DNA of 64,000 bases, taken from Paenalcaligenes hominis_A (GTDB lineage: Bacteria; Pseudomonadota; Gammaproteobacteria; Burkholderiales; Burkholderiaceae_B). Shown here piece by piece: positions 61,576 to 64,000 of this stretch. The stretch spans positions 186,001 through 250,000 of the forward strand of contig NZ_JBGJKZ010000003.1 in NCBI RefSeq assembly GCF_041359055.1. Direction: 5' to 3'. Within the stretch, counting starts at the first letter, position 1. Each line of letters begins with the position of its first letter. The notes under the pieces were generated by a model that worked only from the letters and a program-made list of their open reading frames with translations, made no database searches and had not been told where the DNA came from. Position numbers and translations under genes: made by a program.

Positions 61576-61803
61576 CTAAAGATGGAGTGCAAGCTTAATT
61601 GAAGGTGAAAAACAGGTGTCTGGTTCTGGGGCTGACTAGACTCAACGTTCTACACCCAGTTGTTCTATTAAGGATTTACTAATTGCTAAACCCATGCTTT
61701 TGCGGAAAAGCCCCTCATGCGGTGAATTTTAGTCCCTGATCGTAACGCTGTTTCTGTGATGTTAGCTAGGGTTTGATCAAGATCAGTAGTACTGTTTACA
61801 GCA
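61541..61803 (-). pseudogene. Remnant of a FixL-type sensor histidine kinase
   Basis: Minus-strand fragments in several frames, just upstream of the regulator remnant. TDLDQTLANITETALRSGTK and IHRMRGF (61785-61705) match the dimerisation helix that follows the kinase His. SMGLAISKSLIEQLG (about 61698-61645) is the G2 box of the ATPase domain, and ESSQPQNQTPVFHLQLSL (about 61640-61575) is its end. The N- and G1 boxes and all upstream domains are gone. Kinase and regulator were adjacent in the order usual for FixL-FixJ pairs. Confidence 0.6.
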
Positions 61804-61918
61804 CCTTGCACGTTTTAAGGCTCTTAAAAAAGTGGTGTTCGTGGCAGAAATTCCTAAAACCCCAACAGGGAAAATTCAAAAAAATCTCTTGTGGAATCAG
61901 GCCGCTGCAACTACATAG
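61796..61918 (+). pseudogene. C-terminal remnant of an acyl-CoA synthetase
   Basis: Forty codons read LQHLARFKALKKVVFVAEIP then KTPTGKIQKNLLW, ending at TAG 61916-61918. This is the last part of an AMP-binding acyl/acetyl-CoA synthetase, with the catalytic Lys of the A10 motif in PTGKIQK. Nothing of the preceding 500 residues remains; a stop codon in this frame lies just upstream and the kinase remnant begins at the same point. A hairpin that probably ended this gene survives downstream. Confidence 0.7.
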
Positions 61919-61940
61919 CTAAGTTTTGCAGGGTTCATTT

Positions 61941-61987
61941 AAAAAGGCTTCACTTTCAAGTTGATTAACTAAATAGTGAGGCTTTTT
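61941..61987 (+). terminator. Probable old terminator of the synthetase gene
   Basis: AAAAAGGCTTCAC (61941-61953) can pair imperfectly with GTGAGGCTTTTTT (61976-61988) across a 22-base loop, ending in T. The rest of the gap to scoA (to 62133) shows only AT-rich promoter-like sequence. Confidence 0.45.
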
Positions 61988-62133
61988 TATTCTGCTCTTT
62001 CATGCTTTTAGATTTGGGCTCAACTGTATATACTCATAAGTAGAAAGAGTTTGCTGCAAAGCAACAACTAATTAAATAAATTAATACCTGTAATTGCTGT
62101 TTTTGAGCACATACTTATAGAGGAGCTGTCATT

Positions 62134-62826
62134 ATGAATAAGGTCTATGCCAGCGCTGCCAAAGCTCTTGAGGGCTTGGTAGCAGATGGGCAAACCATCG
62201 GGGTAGGTGGTTTTGGCTTGTGTGGAATTCCCGAAGCGCTGATTGCGGCCTTACGCGATACGGGTGTTAAGGATTTAACATGCGTTAGTAATAATGCGGG
62301 GGTAGACGGATTCGGCCTAGGACTGCTGTTGGAAACAAGACAAATCAAAAAAATGATTTCTTCCTATGTCGGCGAGAACAAAGAGTTTGAACGTCAGTAT
62401 TTAGCCGGAGAGCTTGAGCTTGAGTTCACTCCCCAAGGTACCTTGGCCGAGCGTTTGCGTGCAGGGGGGGCGGGTATTCCTGCATTCTTTACTGCCACTG
62501 GTGTAGGAACCATAGTGGCCGAGGGCAAAGAGGTGCGCGAGTTTGAGGGTAAACAATACGTGATGGAACGTGCTATTGCCCCCGATGTTTCGCTAGTTAA
62601 AGCGCATATTGCAGATCGTAGCGGTAACCTCATTTTCCATAAAACCGCCAGAAACTTTAACCCTAACGTAGCCCAAGCTGGTCAAGTTACGGTGGTTGAG
62701 GTCGAGAAAATTGTAGAGGTGGGCGAGCTAGACCCCGATCAAATTCATTTACCTGGCATTTTTGTGCATCGTATTGTGTTAAACGAAAATCCAGAAAAAC
62801 GTATTGAACAGCGCACCACTCGCTAG
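62134..62826 (+). CDS. scoA: 3-oxoacid CoA-transferase subunit A
   Basis: A 230-residue subunit of a family I CoA-transferase that moves CoA from succinyl-CoA to acetoacetate or another 3-oxoacid. It has the family motif VGGFGLCGIPEALI, NNAGVDGFGLGLLL, TPQGTLAERLRAGGAGIPAF and DVSLVKAHIADRSGN. AGAGGAG precedes the ATG. It works as a heteromer with the next gene's product, 10 bases away. Substrate (3-oxoacid versus acetate/acetoacetate) is not certain. Confidence 0.93.
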   Translation: MNKVYASAAKALEGLVADGQTIGVGGFGLCGIPEALIAALRDTGVKDLTCVSNNAGVDGFGLGLLLETRQIKKMISSYVGENKEFERQYLAGELELEFTPQGTLAERLRAGGAGIPAFFTATGVGTIVAEGKEVREFEGKQYVMERAIAPDVSLVKAHIADRSGNLIFHKTARNFNPNVAQAGQVTVVEVEKIVEVGELDPDQIHLPGIFVHRIVLNENPEKRIEQRTTR

Positions 62827-62836
62827 GAGGTTAAAA

Positions 62837-63490
62837 ATGGCTTGGACTAGAGAACAAATGGCAGCTCGTGCTGCTCTAGAGTTAGAAAACGGCTTTTACG
62901 TTAACTTAGGCATTGGAATGCCTACGTTAGTTGCCAACCATGTGCCTGAAGGGATGCAAGTGTGGTTGCAGTCTGAAAACGGACTATTAGGCATTGGGCC
63001 TTTCCCTACTGAAGATGAAGTTGACCCTGATCTTATTAACGCAGGCAAACAGACGGTGACTACATTACCCGGTTCGTCTTTTTTCTCTTCTGCCGATTCA
63101 TTTGGCATGATTCGCGGTGGTAAGATCAACTTAGCTATCCTCGGTGCCATGCAGGTGTCAGAAAAGGGCGACCTAGCCAACTGGATGATTCCTGGCAAAA
63201 TGGTAAAAGGCATGGGTGGGGCCATGGATTTAGTTGCAGGCGTAGGGCGAGTAGTGATTCTTATGGATCATGTTGCGCGCTCTAAAGACGGTACCGAGTC
63301 CATGAAAATTCTACCCGAGTGCACCTTACCATTGACAGGGGTTGGGGTGGTCGACCTTATCATTACAGATTTAGGTGTGCTTGAGGTGACCGAGGCGGGA
63401 CTCAAGGTCTTGGAGTTAGCCGATGGGGTTACTGTTGATGAGATTCAATCTAAGTCAGGCGTGAACTTAGATGTCTCTGCCGTGGCTTAA
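62837..63490 (+). CDS. scoB: 3-oxoacid CoA-transferase subunit B
   Basis: A 217-residue partner of ScoA carrying the active-site Glu47 in LQSENGLLGIGP, which forms the CoA thioester. It also has YVNLGIGMPTLVANHVPE, FSSADSFGMIRGGKINLAILG and MVKGMGGAMDLVAG. AGGAGG lies before ATG 62837; a frame from 62804 overlaps scoA and is less likely. A terminator follows, so scoAB is a two-gene operon, useful in ketone-body or PHB-derived acetoacetate use. Confidence 0.95.
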   Translation: MAWTREQMAARAALELENGFYVNLGIGMPTLVANHVPEGMQVWLQSENGLLGIGPFPTEDEVDPDLINAGKQTVTTLPGSSFFSSADSFGMIRGGKINLAILGAMQVSEKGDLANWMIPGKMVKGMGGAMDLVAGVGRVVILMDHVARSKDGTESMKILPECTLPLTGVGVVDLIITDLGVLEVTEAGLKVLELADGVTVDEIQSKSGVNLDVSAVA

Positions 63491-63508
63491 TTTATTATGT
63501 GTTTCCAG

Positions 63509-63542
63509 ACAGGCACGCCAGTTTGCGTGCCTGTTTGTTTTT
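63509..63542 (+). terminator. Intrinsic terminator of scoAB
   Basis: ACAGGCACGC (63509-63518), loop CAGTTT, GCGTGCCTGT (63525-63534), then TTGTTTTT. Confidence 0.88.
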
Positions 63543-63553
63543 AAGAGTCATTT

Positions 63554-64000
63554 ATGTCTGTTTATTTCTCTCGTTTGCAAGCTCTGCGTCAAGTAATGCA
63601 GCGCGCTGGGGTAGATGCTTATGTGGTCCTAAGCTCCGACCCCCATTTGTCTGAGTATCTGCCCGATCATTACCAAGGCCGAGCGTGGTTAAGTGGTTTC
63701 AAAGGATCGGCGGGCTCAATACTAGTGACAGCAGAGTTTGCGGGGGTATGGACAGACAGCCGATATTGGGTACAAGCCGCTGAAGATTTGCAGGGGTCAG
63801 GCTTTGAGTTGATGCGCTGGGGCGACCCAGAAACTCCCGACATGATGGAGTGGATAGCGCAGCATTTGCAACCGAATCAAGTCATTGCTTACGACGGTCA
63901 AGTCGTGGCTCTAGCGCAGTCGCGGGCATGGCAGGAGCTCGCCCTAACGCATCAGTTTACATTGGATCAGTCCAAAGACTTACTGGCCTTAATCTGGCCT
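63554..64000 (+). CDS. Aminopeptidase P family protein, N-terminal part
   Basis: An ATG at 63554 opens a frame that runs past the end of the window; 149 codons are visible. It reads RLQALRQVMQRAGVDAYVVL, SSDPHLSEYLP, WLSGFKGSAGSILVT and TDSRYWVQAAEDL, which is the creatinase-type N-terminal domain of Xaa-Pro aminopeptidases. The metal-binding catalytic domain lies outside. It should remove N-terminal residues before proline. Confidence 0.85.
   Translation, partial: MSVYFSRLQALRQVMQRAGVDAYVVLSSDPHLSEYLPDHYQGRAWLSGFKGSAGSILVTAEFAGVWTDSRYWVQAAEDLQGSGFELMRWGDPETPDMMEWIAQHLQPNQVIAYDGQVVALAQSRAWQELALTHQFTLDQSKDLLALIWP

Noticed and set aside
1..64000. CRISPR arrays, tRNA or rRNA genes, insertion sequences
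   Set aside because: No regularly spaced repeats, no transposase frame and no tRNA-like or rRNA sequence was recognised by eye.

Overview
This window looks like a chromosomal segment of a betaproteobacterium of the order Burkholderiales, most likely family Alcaligenaceae. The G+C content is moderate (roughly mid-40s to 50%), lower than in Bordetella. The gene blocks (amidase-lplT-smc-zipA-ligA; msrB-yciB-bolA-parvulin; yceD-rpmF-plsX-fabHDG-acpP-fabF-rpoE-rseAB-degP-lepA-lepB-rnc-era-recO) and the protein sequences resemble those of Bordetella and relatives. The genus cannot be fixed from the sequence alone. Almost everything is core housekeeping. I see no tRNA, rRNA, CRISPR array, insertion sequence or prophage.

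Layout. 1-8.7 kb: end of an amidase gene, LplT (minus strand), then SMC, ZipA and DNA ligase. 8.7-10.7 kb (minus): msrB-yciB-bolA-parvulin operon. 11-15.9 kb: branched-chain amino acid ABC transporter with LivM and LivG fused. 16-19.7 kb (minus): a degenerate LivF-like ATPase, nth with a lone rnfB, intracellular PHB depolymerase and 7Fe ferredoxin. 19.8-27 kb: pncB behind a terminator-like leader, a flavodoxin-fold protein (minus), relA, trpB-trpA-accD. 27-30.8 kb: rne (minus) with a long leader. 30.8-34.6 kb: rluC and a HAD phosphatase, then amiD-like, RsmI-like and Maf genes on the minus strand.

34.7-50.7 kb is one long plus-strand run: yceD-rpmF-plsX-fabH-fabD-fabG-acpP-fabF, a YgfX-like membrane protein, the sigma-E module rpoE-rseA-rseB-degP, lepA-lepB-rnc-era-recO, and a PIN-domain gene overlapping recO. 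It joins fatty-acid synthesis, envelope stress response, protein export and RNA processing. 50.7-57.8 kb holds a RarD-like permease, a Bax-inhibitor-1 family protein, pepA-holC, lptF (no lptG next to it), a CysB-type regulator, a DUF2325 gene under a clear Fur-box promoter, and an NlpC/P60 lipoprotein. 58-64 kb: UMF1-type MFS transporter, ETF-ubiquinone oxidoreductase, a decayed patch, a two-subunit 3-oxoacid CoA-transferase (scoAB), and the start of an aminopeptidase P gene.

The least ordinary items are: the decayed locus at 61.0-61.9 kb (frameshifted FixJ-type regulator, fragments of its histidine kinase, and the last residues of an acyl-CoA synthetase); the intact ORF for a LivF-like protein that lost its ATPase motifs (15996-16682); the pncB leader, where one strand segment can pair either into a terminator or onto the ribosome-binding site; the Fur-controlled DUF2325 gene; and a RecO lacking its usual middle section with a PIN-domain gene overlapping its end. 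No claim here rests on a database search; family names come from recognising motifs and gene order.
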